DNA from: Shewanella marinintestina
Lineage (GTDB): Bacteria; Pseudomonadota; Gammaproteobacteria; Enterobacterales; Shewanellaceae
Assembly: GCF_023283845.1 (NCBI RefSeq)
Contig: NZ_JAKILC010000014.1
Location: 62,001-126,000, forward strand
Reading direction: 5' to 3'
DNA: 64,000 nt
Numbering within the stretch: the stretch's first letter is position 1; each line of letters opens with the position of its first letter. A model generated the notes under the pieces. That model had not been told where the DNA came from, ran no database searches, and saw only the letters and a program-made list of their open reading frames with translations. Shown here one piece after another: positions 1 to 9,712 of the stretch. The position numbers were made by a program, and so were the translations under genes.

Positions 1-348
1 CACAACAACAGAACCAGTGCGGTTCGCAAGCGCACGACTAAAATGATCGTTAGTCTCAATATTAGATACAACCCAGCCACTGCCATGTATGAAAATAATT
101 GCAGGTTGCAACTCATCACTATTGGCAGTCGTTGGACGATAGATTCGGACAGGAAGATCGGCTGTGGGACCGGGAATAAAACTATGTTCAATTGCAACAA
201 CGGGCTCTAGCACTCGCTCAGTTCGTGTTTTAGTCAGTTCATTCATATCTAGACGCCTAGACTCGGCAGGAGTCATATCCTCATAAGGCTTGGCACCTGA
301 GTCGCTAACTTGCTGCAAATACAGTGCAACTTTTGGATCTAACGGCAT
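1..348 (-). CDS. alpha/beta hydrolase (HSL/esterase-like), 3' part outside window
   Basis: Reading from the ATG at 348 gives 116 residues before the window edge, so the C-terminal part with the nucleophile is missing. The residues IIFIHGSGWVVSN match the oxyanion-hole region of the hormone-sensitive-lipase type of alpha/beta hydrolase, where HGGGW is usual; a Ser replaces the middle Gly here. The start has AAGGA about 7 bases upstream. It lies downstream of caiE in the same direction, in the place where E. coli carries the regulator gene caiF. An esterase that releases carnitine from O-acylcarnitine would fit the context, but that is inference. Confidence 0.75.
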   Translation of the reverse strand, partial: MPLDPKVALYLQQVSDSGAKPYEDMTPAESRRLDMNELTKTRTERVLEPVVAIEHSFIPGPTADLPVRIYRPTTANSDELQPAIIFIHGSGWVVSNIETNDHFSRALANRTGSVVV

Positions 349-495
349 ACAACTTTCCTTATATATCAATATTTAAACTGCTATTAATGCAAAATAAGGT
401 CTACCGCCTGAGGCGCTAACAAGTTTAAGCTTTTATTGGGGCCGTACTCCCTCTTAAACCTTGAGCCATTAAAGACTCACTCAGGCGGAACCTGA

Positions 496-1104
496 TCAAT
501 CGAGTTGCGTAAAATTTGCCTGCGAGAGTACTTGAGTCGTCCCTTTTAACCTTGCTCTATCAGGTTCAATCTGAGTCAATGGCACGACTAGCTGCATGCT
601 CTTTGCCGAGCGTCGTGACAACTCCTGATACTCCAGAGTATTGAGTCCTTTCCAATGCAGATCTTGTTCTGTTACCTCACGAACATACTTTGCTGGTTGG
701 CCCATTAATAGCTGCTTGGGCTTACCTTGAAAGCCCGCTTTAACAAAGCTCATCGCAGCTACGATGCTATTCTCTCCAACGACCGCACCATCCATAACGA
801 CGGCATTCATCCCCACTAAAGCATTACGCTTAATGACACAGCCATGTAAAATAGCTCCATGTCCAATATGGCCATCAGGCTCAACCACTGTATCCATGTC
901 GCAGTATCCATGCATAATGCAACCATCTTGAAGGTTACTGCCACGCTGTAATATCAGCCGCCCGTAATCTCCACGCAGTGATGCATTAGGCCCAACATAT
1001 ACATCAGCCTCTATGATCACATCACCTATTAGAACCGCTGTGGGATGTATGTAAGCACTGGGATCAACCACTGGTATTAACCCTTCAAATTCATAGCAAG
1101 GCAT
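496..1104 (-). CDS. caiE: CaiE, carnitine operon hexapeptide-repeat protein
   Basis: This 202-residue protein closely follows E. coli CaiE (196 aa) along its whole length, for example [19 protein letters not shown] and [12 protein letters not shown]. These are left-handed beta-helix hexapeptide repeats of the gamma-carbonic-anhydrase-like group, and the His residues in the GHIGHG region are candidate metal ligands. In E. coli CaiE stimulates CaiB and CaiD and may help to make or transfer the CoA-linked cofactor; its exact chemistry is unsettled. It is the last recognisable cai gene, separated from the hydratase-2 gene by 132 bases that contain two hairpins. Confidence 0.95.
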   Translation of the reverse strand: MPCYEFEGLIPVVDPSAYIHPTAVLIGDVIIEADVYVGPNASLRGDYGRLILQRGSNLQDGCIMHGYCDMDTVVEPDGHIGHGAILHGCVIKRNALVGMNAVVMDGAVVGENSIVAAMSFVKAGFQGKPKQLLMGQPAKYVREVTEQDLHWKGLNTLEYQELSRRSAKSMQLVVPLTQIEPDRARLKGTTQVLSQANFTQLD

Positions 1105-1139
1105 AGACTAATTACTCTAAGAAGTTTGACTGACTCATC

Positions 1140-1228
1140 ACTTAGCAATAACGCCTCAAGCATTAAAATCACTATTGCTAAGTACTGAATCCTTTAAGTG
1201 ATCTTTAGACAGGAGGCAAACACCTCCT
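1140..1228. other. two intercistronic hairpins between the hydratase-2 gene and caiE
   Basis: ACTTAGCAATA at 1140-1150 is perfectly complementary to 1173-1183, giving an 11-bp stem with a 22-nt loop. A second hairpin, AGGAGG/CCTCCT, occupies 1211-1228 just after the stop of the upstream gene. Neither is followed by a T-run on the minus strand, so mRNA processing or 3'-end protection is more likely than intrinsic termination. Confidence 0.6.
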
Positions 1229-1236
1229 ATTTCGAC

Positions 1237-2088
1237 TTACTTCCACTCAACTAATCCAAAGTTAAGATAAAAGGTCTCAGGATCATTCGCATCCATCACT
1301 CTAAAATGCACACAGTTATCGCCCCACTTCCAGATCTGGGTTTTCACTCTGCACCCTGGATATAAAGATTTAGTTAACCGAGTTTTAAAGCGCGTAAGAC
1401 GTTCTGGCTCACCAGTAAACATCGCTTGGATAACATGACGACAAGCGACACCAGCAGTGCTCACACCGTGTAAATTTGGCTTAGGATGGCCAAACTCCTG
1501 CGCATAATCCCAATCCACATGCTGTGGATGGTCGTCACCAGATAAACGATAAATTAACGCTTGGTTTAATGGAATGTCTTGCTCGATTTCAAAGTCAGGT
1601 GAACGTTCAGGGATCTCGACAATATCAGTAGGAGCCTTAGGTCCGCCAAAACCACCGTCATACAAAGCGCAGTCCCAGCTTTCATTGGTAAACAGCTTTA
1701 CTCCAGCTTCATCGAACGTTTCACCTATATGTTGAGCTAAACAGCCCCGCCCTTCACCTCGATCAAATAGTCCTTTCAACAGTACCTTAGTGGTCAATTT
1801 TCCTGGGTTAGTAGGTAACGGCTGATGGATTTGTAAATCAAAGCCCCAGTGAAGCGAGCCTCCCCAATTAAAGCCGTAATCAATAGTTTTAGTCACTTCA
1901 GCATCAACGATCTGAGTGGCTGCAAAGATAGGTAATACCTTTAAATTTTTTTCATACACATAATCGAGATCTGTTTTGCCATCACTAGCTGCACCGCAAC
2001 CTAATGCAAATAGCATCACATCTCTGGCTGTATATTCATTAATAAATGGGCCATAGGTTTGCCCTTGCATCTCTAAATTCAACGCCAT
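1237..2088 (-). CDS. MaoC-like enoyl-CoA hydratase 2, inserted in the cai operon
   Basis: This 283-residue protein has the double-hotdog layout of hydratase 2, as in the hydratase domain of peroxisomal multifunctional enzyme type 2. The N-terminal half shows ARDVMLFALGCGAA and VLPIFAATQI. The C-terminal half carries the hydratase-2 signature YRLSGDDHPQHVD at about residues 180-192, with Asp185 and His190 as the expected catalytic pair and His replacing the usual Asn of GDxNP, followed by HGVSTAG. The family performs (R)-specific hydration of trans-2-enoyl-CoA. E. coli has no such gene between caiD and caiE. Here it is co-directional with them, 92 bases after caiD, so a role in carnitinyl-CoA chemistry is likely but unproven. 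Confidence 0.85.
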   Translation of the reverse strand: MALNLEMQGQTYGPFINEYTARDVMLFALGCGAASDGKTDLDYVYEKNLKVLPIFAATQIVDAEVTKTIDYGFNWGGSLHWGFDLQIHQPLPTNPGKLTTKVLLKGLFDRGEGRGCLAQHIGETFDEAGVKLFTNESWDCALYDGGFGGPKAPTDIVEIPERSPDFEIEQDIPLNQALIYRLSGDDHPQHVDWDYAQEFGHPKPNLHGVSTAGVACRHVIQAMFTGEPERLTRFKTRLTKSLYPGCRVKTQIWKWGDNCVHFRVMDANDPETFYLNFGLVEWK

Positions 2089-2125
2089 CTGTAAATCCTT
2101 TCATTACCGACAAACAGTTAAAGTA

Positions 2126-2156
2126 AGGCCTGACATTTCAGTGAAACATCAGGCTT
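2126..2156 (-). other. hairpin between caiD and the hydratase-2 gene
   Basis: GCCTGA at 2128-2133 pairs with TCAGGC at 2149-2154, and the stem extends inward through TTTCA/TGAAA around a small internal mismatch. On the minus strand the stem is followed by a weak CTTACTTTAAC, so it could act as a leaky terminator or a processing stem. Confidence 0.5.
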
Positions 2157-2181
2157 TATCGAGAGTCAAAATCTAAGAAAA

Positions 2182-2967
2182 CTATCTACCTTTCCACACA
2201 GGATCGCGCTTTTCAGAGAAAGCTAAAGGACCTTCTAGCGCATCTTCAGAGTGCAGCACTGATGGGTAGTTTTTCAGACCACCAGCTCGAATATGGCGAT
2301 ACCCATCTTCAACTGAAAGCTCACTCGTTTCACGGTAGATTTCTTTAATCGCCGCAATAGCTAAAGGGGCACCTTGAGCAATTTGCTGTGCAAGCTCACG
2401 AGCACTTGCCATTAATTGATCACTTTCAACTACACGGTTCACAACACCCCAGCGCAGAGCTTCCTCAGCGTCCATACCACGGCCAGTCATCATCAACTCA
2501 TTAACGATGGCAGGCGGTAACAATTTAGGTAAACGCAACATTCCACCGCTATCAGGAACAATGCCTAGCTTGGCTTCTGGTAGAGCAAAGCTGGCATTTT
2601 CAGAGCAAATAATCATATCTGCAGCTAACGCTAGCTCAAACCCGCCACCAAATGCATATCCATTTACAGCTGCAATCACAGGCTTATCAAGATCAAAAAT
2701 CTCAGTTAAACCTGCAAATCCACCTGGGCCAAAATCTGCATCAGGCGCTTCGCCTTCAGCAGCCGCTTTTAAATCCCAACCTGCTGAGAAGAAACGTTCA
2801 CCTGCACCAGTGATAATCGCCACACGTAACTCAGGATCTTCACGGAATGCTAAGAAGACCTCACCCATTTCAAAACTTGTTTTAGCGTCAATCGCGTTGG
2901 CTTTCGGTCTATCAAGAGTAATTTCTAAAATAGCGCCATTGCGGGTAACGTGTAATGATTCACTCAT
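2182..2967 (-). CDS. caiD: CaiD, carnitinyl-CoA dehydratase (crotonobetainyl-CoA hydratase)
   Basis: A crotonase-fold enzyme that interconverts crotonobetainyl-CoA and L-carnitinyl-CoA. Identity with E. coli CaiD is very high (for example [20 protein letters not shown] and [10 protein letters not shown]), and [14 protein letters not shown] holds the expected catalytic Glu. The start is set at 2967: GGAG lies 9 bases upstream, the protein begins [11 protein letters not shown] like E. coli, and the length is then exactly 261 residues. An ATG eight codons earlier is open but lacks this support. The gene follows caiC after 61 bases. Confidence 0.97.
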   Translation of the reverse strand: MSESLHVTRNGAILEITLDRPKANAIDAKTSFEMGEVFLAFREDPELRVAIITGAGERFFSAGWDLKAAAEGEAPDADFGPGGFAGLTEIFDLDKPVIAAVNGYAFGGGFELALAADMIICSENASFALPEAKLGIVPDSGGMLRLPKLLPPAIVNELMMTGRGMDAEEALRWGVVNRVVESDQLMASARELAQQIAQGAPLAIAAIKEIYRETSELSVEDGYRHIRAGGLKNYPSVLHSEDALEGPLAFSEKRDPVWKGR

Positions 2968-3028
2968 GCTAATACTCCAATATAGAGCCACTTCAGACTC
3001 ATTTATTAAAAAGCTAATTAAGTTAACT

Positions 3029-4582
3029 TCACATCAGAAGTTTTTTTTGTACTTTGCAGGTACAGGTTCTTGGAAAAGATTTTTTTATTTCGATAAAAGA
3101 TGGAACTTTAAATTTCGCCATATTCTCAGCACAAAATTGTAAAATTTGGTCGACACTTAAAGACACACCCTCATTAAATATTACAAACGCTTTAACAGCT
3201 TCATCTCGAATTAAATCAGGCACACCAATAACAGCTGCATCTAAAATAAATGGGTGGGACATTAAAACTTTTTCAATTTCAGAACTTGAAATGTTTTCTC
3301 CGGATCTTTTAATCATATTTGTCTTTCTATCGACAAAATAAAATAGACCACTTTCATCCACATAAGCTTTATCACCGGTATATAGCCAACCATCGGCACT
3401 TAATACTTCTTCGGTCGACTTTTGGTCTTGATAATAGCCCTTCATAATGGTTCGGCCAGGTACACCTTTAACCCAAAGGTCACCAACCACATTAGCAGCC
3501 AACTCTTGGCCATTCTCATCGGCGATTTTGGCTTCATAACCAAGCCCAGGACGACCGATTGACGGCCAATGACGCTCCTCTGCTGGACTATCACCAATCA
3601 GGCCAACTAAGGTTTCTGTCATACCGTAAGAGTTAAATAACTGCACATTAAAACGGGTTTCAAAATCAAGTTTTTCTTGATCTGAAATATGCAAAAAAAA
3701 CAACATGTCACGTAGGCAATGATCTTGCTCAGTGGCTACTTTGGGTTGCAACATCAAGGTGCGAACAATCATTGGCATACTATGTGTTAGTGTTGCTCTA
3801 TAGTCACAGATTTGCTGCCAAAATTTACGTGCACTATACTTCTCCAGCATCACTAACTTCGCACCAACCGTAAAGGCTGCCATCGCCGCATTACATTGAA
3901 AATCAATGTGAAAACTCGGCATCATCGTTAGATAAGTATCATCGCTTCTCAAGCAGGTTTGCCACGCCGTGTAGTAGCCTGCAAATTGCAGATTACAATG
4001 AGTTATTTCCACTCCTTTTGGCTGTGACGTTGTCCCTGAGGTAAATAATATTTCGGCCACATCATCACTACTAATCGTGACCTGTTTGGCTAGTTCGGTC
4101 TTTTGTTGCTTTACTAGAATATCGAAGTTCATTGAATCAGATATATCTAGACTAGTGGTTCTTGTGACCAAAATATTATTTATTGAGTTACCTAGTTGTT
4201 GTTTCATTTTGCTATAAATAGCCAGAAACTCTTCTTCTATAACGACGGCTTTAATATCACACTTATTAATAATGAATTGACTCTCAGAAAATAAGTATTG
4301 ATTATTGATAGGGACAATAACCGCACCTATTTTTGCGAGACCAAACCAACAGAAAATAAACTGCGGACTGTTATATAACTGCACTGCAACTTTATCGCCT
4401 TTATTAATACCTAAACTCAGAAATAAGTTAGCGGTTCTATTAATTTCGTCATTAAGCTGACTATAAGTAAACTCTTGGACATCGCCGGCAGCATCCTCAT
4501 AAACCAACGCTGTGTTATTACTAAATTTACGAGCACGCTCTTCCCACATGCATCTTAATGTTTTGCTGCCAACGATATCCAT
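3029..4582 (-). CDS. caiC: CaiC, crotonobetaine/carnitine-CoA ligase
   Basis: A 517-residue adenylate-forming enzyme, the length of E. coli CaiC. It activates carnitine, crotonobetaine or gamma-butyrobetaine to the CoA thioester to prime the pathway. The P-loop [12 protein letters not shown], the hinge region [12 protein letters not shown] and the [18 protein letters not shown] segment are present. At the C-terminus the A10 motif reads CTCKVQKK, where E. coli has CSGKIIRK: the catalytic Lys is kept but the Gly before it is Cys. This gene is more diverged from E. coli than its neighbours. Its start lies 10 bases after the caiB stop. Confidence 0.95.
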   Translation of the reverse strand: MDIVGSKTLRCMWEERARKFSNNTALVYEDAAGDVQEFTYSQLNDEINRTANLFLSLGINKGDKVAVQLYNSPQFIFCWFGLAKIGAVIVPINNQYLFSESQFIINKCDIKAVVIEEEFLAIYSKMKQQLGNSINNILVTRTTSLDISDSMNFDILVKQQKTELAKQVTISSDDVAEILFTSGTTSQPKGVEITHCNLQFAGYYTAWQTCLRSDDTYLTMMPSFHIDFQCNAAMAAFTVGAKLVMLEKYSARKFWQQICDYRATLTHSMPMIVRTLMLQPKVATEQDHCLRDMLFFLHISDQEKLDFETRFNVQLFNSYGMTETLVGLIGDSPAEERHWPSIGRPGLGYEAKIADENGQELAANVVGDLWVKGVPGRTIMKGYYQDQKSTEEVLSADGWLYTGDKAYVDESGLFYFVDRKTNMIKRSGENISSSEIEKVLMSHPFILDAAVIGVPDLIRDEAVKAFVIFNEGVSLSVDQILQFCAENMAKFKVPSFIEIKKSFPRTCTCKVQKKLLM

Positions 4583-4592
4583 TCTTCTAGCC

Positions 4593-5819
4593 TCACTTAC
4601 ACTCAGATACTTTTGCCAAGCCTTTTTCGCTTAAGCTCTGAATTTGCTCTTGTGAGTAACCTATATCTTCCAAGATTGCTGCGGTATCCATGCCATGCTT
4701 TGGCATACCACGCCAGATCTGGCCAGGATTATTCTTGAACTTAGGCATCACGTTCGGACCTCTGTAGGTCTTACCGTCAATGTTCTTCCACTCAGTAATA
4801 GACTCGCGTGCAATATATTGCGGATTGCTATCTAACTCAGGAATGGTCAACACTTTTGCACAAGCAACATTTAGCTCTGCAAATCTTGCCAATACTTCTT
4901 CAATGCTCTTTTGTGCTAAGTATTCGTCTAATGCATCTTCAATTTGATAGCCAAATGGGCACTCAATACGATGGATTAACTGCGTACCTTGAGGCACCTC
5001 CTCGCCACCATATAAATGCATGATATCCATATCCTTGAACATCTCTTCGATCTGCATACCGCCAACAAGTTCCATAACGATATAACCATCATTACACTTG
5101 TATAGGCCGCAACCTGCATAGTAAGGATCTTTACCCTTAGTCATACGGGGGCAGACTTCGCCGCCATTAAAGTGATCCATCATGAAGTACTGCCCCATTC
5201 GTAGCATCACTTCATACATTGCAACGTCGATACTTTCACCCACACCAGTTTCACGAACACGGTATAAAGCAGCTAGCGCTGAAGTTGTTGCCGTCATACC
5301 AGAGAAGTAATCCGCCGTGTATGGGAAGGCTGGCATTGGCTGGTCAACATCGCCGTTTTGAATTAAGTAGCCACTGAATGCTTGAGCAATAGTGTTATAT
5401 GCCGGCAAATTAGTGTATTCGTCAGTACCGTACTGGCCAAAACCAGACAAGTGAGCAATAACTAACTTTTTGTTTTGTTCCCATAACACTTCATCGGTAA
5501 TACCACGACGCGCAAAGGCTGGGCCTTTACTTGCTTCAATAAAGATATCAGTTGTTTCCATTAACTTAAGAAACGCATCACGGCCTTCATCTTTAAAGAT
5601 GTTAAGTGATAATGCATGAAGGTTACGGCGCGATAGTTCAGGGTAATTAGGCTGTACGCGGATGGTGTCAGCATAAGCAACGTTTTCAATCCAAATAACT
5701 TCTGCGCCCCACTCAGCAAGCATTTGTGCCGCGAATGGACCCGCAATTTCAATACCAGAAAACACCACTCTTAAACCAGCAAGAGGACCAAACGTAGGTG
5801 TGGACAATTTATTTGACAT
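4593..5819 (-). CDS. caiB: CaiB, crotonobetainyl-CoA:carnitine CoA-transferase
   Basis: A class III (formyl-CoA-transferase type) CoA transferase that passes CoA from gamma-butyrobetainyl-CoA or crotonobetainyl-CoA to L-carnitine. [33 protein letters not shown] and [10 protein letters not shown] match E. coli CaiB; the Asp of TADYF near residue 170 is the covalent catalytic residue (Asp169 in E. coli). I place the start at the ATG at 5819 (408 aa), because GAGAG lies 9 bases upstream of it, whereas it directly abuts the alternative ATG at 5828. A 228-base gap with a hairpin separates it from caiA. Confidence 0.96.
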   Translation of the reverse strand: MSNKLSTPTFGPLAGLRVVFSGIEIAGPFAAQMLAEWGAEVIWIENVAYADTIRVQPNYPELSRRNLHALSLNIFKDEGRDAFLKLMETTDIFIEASKGPAFARRGITDEVLWEQNKKLVIAHLSGFGQYGTDEYTNLPAYNTIAQAFSGYLIQNGDVDQPMPAFPYTADYFSGMTATTSALAALYRVRETGVGESIDVAMYEVMLRMGQYFMMDHFNGGEVCPRMTKGKDPYYAGCGLYKCNDGYIVMELVGGMQIEEMFKDMDIMHLYGGEEVPQGTQLIHRIECPFGYQIEDALDEYLAQKSIEEVLARFAELNVACAKVLTIPELDSNPQYIARESITEWKNIDGKTYRGPNVMPKFKNNPGQIWRGMPKHGMDTAAILEDIGYSQEQIQSLSEKGLAKVSECK

Positions 5820-5995
5820 AATACCCATCTCTCAAAATATTCGAATAAAAATTCATCACGGCGCAGCGCCGAGAAGATAGTCTTAATTGGCATTTACCAA
5901 GCATTACAGTAGTGAATGGCAGCGTGTTGGAATTTGAGTTGCAGTGTCGATCTGCTGAAAATTAAAGAACCCAAATTCCACACTAAGTACTACCT

Positions 5996-6029
5996 AGATT
6001 AAGTACTCACTAGCGTCAGCACTTAATCT
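5996..6029. other. intercistronic hairpin between caiA and caiB
   Basis: AGATTAAGTACT at 5996-6007 pairs with AGCACTTAATCT at 6018-6029 over 12 positions with one mismatch and a 10-nt loop. No T-run follows in either direction. It lies just after the caiA stop, a position typical for stems that protect or process polycistronic mRNA. Confidence 0.55.
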
Positions 6030-6047
6030 GTTAATCACTACGCTTAA

Positions 6048-7184
6048 CTAGCGGTAGCGTTTTAACACTTCGCGACCTAAGGTCAGGATCTGCATTTCAT
6101 CAGAACCACCAGAGACACGGTCAACACGGATATCGCGCCACATACGGCTAATACGGTGTTCACCAGCAATCGCATAACCACCTAGCACTTGCATTGCAGA
6201 GTCAATCACTTCAAAGCCAGCATTAGCACAGTAGAACTTACACATCGCAGAATCACCCGATGTCATTGTGCCGTTATCACACTTCCAAGCCGCTTCATAA
6301 ACCATGTTTTTCATGCTGTTAAGCTTGATAGCCATGTGAGCAAACTTGTCTTGGATTAACTGGAAACGACCAATTGCTTCACCGAACTGAACGCGTTGGT
6401 TAGCGTATTTAGCCGCATCTTCAAACGCACAGTACGCTGCGCCATAGTTAGTTAACGCCACTAAGAAGCGCTCTGAATCGAACTCTTCTTTAACACGCAT
6501 GAAACCGTTGCCTTCGATGCCGAAAATGTCTGACTCTTCTAGCTCAAACTCGTCGAATTGAAGCTCACAGCAACTATCCATTTTTAAACCTAACTTTGGT
6601 AACTTGCTCATCTTGATGCCAGGCTTTGACATATCGACAAACCACTCACTGAAGATTGGTTTCTCAGAGTCAGCATCTTTGGCCATCACTACTATGTATG
6701 GTGTGCCTGCAGCACTGGTAATGAAGCACTTACTACCCGTTAAATACACCTTGCCATCGCGACGCTTATAAGTGGTTAGCAAACTACCCACATCAGAACC
6801 CGCACTTGGCTCTGTGATCGCTGAGTTCCACATTTGCTTACCTGTGCCACGTAGCGTCATGATCTTATCGATCTGCTCTGGACTACCATGTCTTAGCATC
6901 GTGCTAATCCCTGGTAGTTGATACAAGACGTATGTCGGTGCTCCTAAACGGCCTAACTCTTCCCAGATCACGGCAAGCGTAACCATGCCTTCGTTAAATC
7001 CACCGTGCTCTTCTGGTAGCAGCAAGCTATCGATGCCCATTTCAGCCAGCTCTTTTACAAAACGCTCTGGGTACTGACTATTTTCATCACATTCTGCGAA
7101 ATAGTTTTCCCAGTTTTCCTTAGACATTAAGTCGCGGATACCTGCTACAAAAAGCTCTTGTTCGTCGGTTAATTTAAAATCCAT
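6048..7184 (-). CDS. caiA: CaiA, crotonobetainyl-CoA reductase
   Basis: A 378-residue acyl-CoA-dehydrogenase-fold flavoprotein (E. coli 380 aa) that reduces crotonobetainyl-CoA to gamma-butyrobetainyl-CoA, the electron-accepting step of anaerobic carnitine respiration. [12 protein letters not shown] (flavin/substrate region), [20 protein letters not shown] and the C-terminal [19 protein letters not shown] are family signatures. Electrons are expected to arrive from the FixAB/FixCX chain encoded divergently. It follows caiT after 41 bases. Confidence 0.96.
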   Translation of the reverse strand: MDFKLTDEQELFVAGIRDLMSKENWENYFAECDENSQYPERFVKELAEMGIDSLLLPEEHGGFNEGMVTLAVIWEELGRLGAPTYVLYQLPGISTMLRHGSPEQIDKIMTLRGTGKQMWNSAITEPSAGSDVGSLLTTYKRRDGKVYLTGSKCFITSAAGTPYIVVMAKDADSEKPIFSEWFVDMSKPGIKMSKLPKLGLKMDSCCELQFDEFELEESDIFGIEGNGFMRVKEEFDSERFLVALTNYGAAYCAFEDAAKYANQRVQFGEAIGRFQLIQDKFAHMAIKLNSMKNMVYEAAWKCDNGTMTSGDSAMCKFYCANAGFEVIDSAMQVLGGYAIAGEHRISRMWRDIRVDRVSGGSDEMQILTLGREVLKRYR

Positions 7185-7225
7185 TATTTATTCCTCTAAA
7201 TTTCAACTGTGGATCCCAGGTGTGG

Positions 7226-8782
7226 CTAAGCCTCTTCACCGACAGGTTTCCAATTATTTTTACGAGCATCTTTTAAGAAAGAGATGATAATCATGATGTT
7301 GACGATAATAAGTGGAGCGCCACCGGCAATAATTGCTGTTTGCAGCGGCTTCAAGCCACCAAGTGATAACAGAACAATACCGATTACACCGACAAGTACA
7401 GACCAACCAACACGAACCCAAATTGGTGGCTCGTTATCAGCGTCAGCACCTTTACAGGTAGACATCGCTAATGTGTAAGAACAGGCGTTAACTAAAGTCA
7501 CAGTGGCAAGGAAACATAGAATGAAGAATCCCCACATTGTGATCGTACTGAAAGGTAATGCTGCCCATGTTTCGATAATGGCGCGAGCAGCACCGTATTG
7601 TTCAATGAGTTGTGGCATATTGATGAGGTTTTCATTCATCAAATTCATGGTGTTACTGCCTAGAATGGTCCAAAGGAACCAGGTAGAAGCAGTTAAACCA
7701 GCCACCATAGTCAGACAAAGTTCACGAACTGTACGGCCACGAGAAATCTTCGCTAAGAAGATACACATCTGGATGCCATACACTACCCACCAAGCCCAGT
7801 AGAACACGGTCCAATCTTGAGGGAAGCTGCCTTCACTCACTGATGCTGTGTAGAACAACATACGAGGAAGTAGCTCTAGCATTACGCCAATAGAGTCAGT
7901 GAAATAATTAATAGTGAAACTAGTTGCGCCAATCAGGAACACCCATACCAACATGATGATGCTTAAGTAGCTGCGTAAGTCACTCGCAATCTTCACACCT
8001 TTAGTTAGACCAAAGGCAACACAGATAGCATTGAATACAATCCATGCAGAGATAATGATGGTGTCAACTTCAGGGGTACGTGGAATACCAAATAGCCACT
8101 GGATACATTCAGTCACTAGCGGAGTAGCCAAACCTAAGCTGGTACCCATAGCAAGGATCAAGGCAACAACATAGACGTTATCGATAAAGATCCCGATAAA
8201 CCCTTTGTGATGCTTACCTAAAATAGGCTCTAGTGTGCCGCTTGGACGAACTACATCCATTTTCTTAACGAAAAGGAAGTAACCCAAAGCAACGGTAAAG
8301 AAGCCATAACCCATCCAAGGAAGCGGTCCCCAATGGAATAGACTGTATGCAAGACCTAACTCTTGAGCTTGAACTGATAGCGGTTCAAGATCGAAAGGTG
8401 GATAAGTTACATAATAATAAACTTCTAGTGAGCCCCAGAACAAAACTGCTGCAGAGGTACAAGAGGCAAACATCAGAAAGATCCAACTTCCAGTACTAAA
8501 CTCGGGTTTTTCCTGGCCTAAACGGTTGTTCGAGTATGGACCCCAAGTAAGCCAAGCCCAGCCAGCCCCCATGAAAATCATATACCACTCAAATGCCCAA
8601 CCCCATGTATGGGTCAAGTAATGAAATACTTCTTGAATCGCAACGTTCGCCGCATCTAAATCTCTTACGGTAAAGTAAGAAAGTAATACAACGGCGATTA
8701 ATGAAGGAAAAAAGATAATCGGATCAATAGTGACCTTCCTCTTCCCTGCTTTGGCATCTACATCCATCGTTTTATTGTTCAT
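7226..8782 (-). CDS. caiT: CaiT, L-carnitine/gamma-butyrobetaine antiporter
   Basis: A BCCT-family transporter of 518 residues (E. coli CaiT 504 aa) with about 12 hydrophobic segments. The aromatic signature [13 protein letters not shown] in the Trp-rich helix holds the substrate cage, and [10 protein letters not shown] follows. CaiT exchanges external carnitine for internal gamma-butyrobetaine without needing an ion gradient. It is the first gene of the cai operon. GGAG lies 10 bases before the ATG. Confidence 0.95.
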   Translation of the reverse strand: MNNKTMDVDAKAGKRKVTIDPIIFFPSLIAVVLLSYFTVRDLDAANVAIQEVFHYLTHTWGWAFEWYMIFMGAGWAWLTWGPYSNNRLGQEKPEFSTGSWIFLMFASCTSAAVLFWGSLEVYYYVTYPPFDLEPLSVQAQELGLAYSLFHWGPLPWMGYGFFTVALGYFLFVKKMDVVRPSGTLEPILGKHHKGFIGIFIDNVYVVALILAMGTSLGLATPLVTECIQWLFGIPRTPEVDTIIISAWIVFNAICVAFGLTKGVKIASDLRSYLSIIMLVWVFLIGATSFTINYFTDSIGVMLELLPRMLFYTASVSEGSFPQDWTVFYWAWWVVYGIQMCIFLAKISRGRTVRELCLTMVAGLTASTWFLWTILGSNTMNLMNENLINMPQLIEQYGAARAIIETWAALPFSTITMWGFFILCFLATVTLVNACSYTLAMSTCKGADADNEPPIWVRVGWSVLVGVIGIVLLSLGGLKPLQTAIIAGGAPLIIVNIMIIISFLKDARKNNWKPVGEEA

Positions 8783-9022
8783 ATTAATACTTCTCCCTCT
8801 CTATTTTAGGAGGATAATAGTTAAAGTTTTAAACTGAGTATTTATCTAATTACTTTATTACTTAGAAATAGAAGTTAATAAAAACAAATATAACTAAGGA
8901 ATTTAATCAATCACCAAACAACAAAATTAATTACTTATAAAACCAAAGGATATATAAACAATTAATAAACTAAAATAAGCCCGCTGATTTGCGTAAGAAT
9001 CATGCCAGCCAAGATTTTGCTA

Positions 9023-9044
9023 TACAGTGATCGTTATCACGTTC
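9023..9044. promoter_or_regulatory. CRP-like binding site
   Basis: GTGA at 9027-9030 and TCAC at 9037-9040 are separated by exactly 6 bases, and 16 of 22 positions agree with the E. coli CRP consensus. It lies about 250 bases upstream of caiT and 680 upstream of fixA, so it more plausibly serves the cai promoter. Activation of cai by CRP is established in E. coli. Confidence 0.65.
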
Positions 9045-9300
9045 ATTTGAAATAGGAATTTAATGAGATAAAAATGGCTATAACTGATTAATAAAAACTA
9101 AAAAACATCTTCTAAAAAAATCCATGAAAGCTGATATAAAAAGGGTTGACCACCAAGTGAAAAAAGAAAGAGGATAACGAAATAACCAACTAAAAACAAC
9201 AAGATACAACCAAACTAAATTATTAACCGCTTCCGATAAATGATAGCGAAAAACCAATGACAAAAATTTATAAAAAATCTAAAAACATAAAAATCTGTAA

Positions 9301-9470
9301 TTCTAATAAGCGTATTAGAATTACTTAACAGGCCCTTTTAAGCTTTACTAATAAGCTTATTAGCTAACCTAAAAACCCCTATTAGCCTGACTAATAACGC
9401 TATTAAAAACCTTAAAAGCGGGTTTAAAAAGTATATTAGAGAAACTAATACAGCTGTTAGAAAGACTAAC
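9301..9470. repeat. phased array of 22-bp imperfect palindromes
   Basis: Half-sites of the form CTAATA or TATTAG, some degenerate, start at about 9303, 9313, 9324, 9336, 9348, 9358, 9369, 9380, 9391, 9401, 9411, 9423, 9434, 9445, 9455 and 9466. Steps are 10-12 bp, close to one helical turn. They pair into palindromes of the form CTAATA-N4-TATTAG, the best at 9303-9318 and 9348-9363, repeating every 21-23 bp. Orientation alternates except between 9423 and 9434. This looks like a multi-copy operator or platform for a cooperatively binding dimer. Confidence 0.75.
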
Positions 9471-9680
9471 TTTCACCCGTCAATAAGTGTGACCGACATA
9501 ACATTAGCTTTTTAATTTATCACCATATAATTGTTTCAACTTAGCGAGGTTGCTCAAAAGAAAAGTTTATAGAACTATTCTAAACAATTAATGATTTTAT
9601 AAGTTATTAAATTAAAACCTATTTAAATAAACGCCATTACTAATAAACAGTGGTGGCGAATGAAATTCCTAATTTAGGTT

Positions 9681-9701
9681 TTAAAATACTTAGTATTTTA
9701 A
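9681..9701. promoter_or_regulatory. perfect palindrome in the fixA leader
   Basis: TTAAAATACT at 9681-9690 is the exact reverse complement of 9692-9701, with one central base. It ends two bases before the GGGAG ribosome-binding site of fixA, so it could be a protein operator or, as RNA, hinder ribosome access. Confidence 0.5.
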
Positions 9702-9712
9702 CGGGAGAAATA

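Larger units (their letters stand above)
8783..9712. promoter_or_regulatory. divergent cai/fix control region
   Basis: A 930-base, very AT-rich stretch without a credible gene between the divergent caiT and fixA. It holds a CRP-like site (9023-9044), a phased palindrome array (9301-9470) and a palindrome in the fixA leader (9681-9701), listed separately. In E. coli the much shorter cai/fix intergenic region binds CRP, FNR and CaiF. I found no FNR site with correct spacing here. A short minus-strand reading frame at 9078-9263 looks spurious. Confidence 0.8.

Noticed and set aside
2507..3142. Plus-strand reading frame of 211 codons opposite caiD/caiC
   Set aside because: It is antisense to strongly conserved CaiD and CaiC sequence and has no domain; a shadow frame.
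9078..9263. Short minus-strand reading frame in the cai/fix control region
   Set aside because: Low complexity (Phe/Leu-rich from A-rich DNA), no ribosome-binding site and no recognisable family.
9301..9470. CRISPR array
   Set aside because: Repeats are short imperfect palindromes at 22-bp spacing with no unique spacers and no cas genes nearby.
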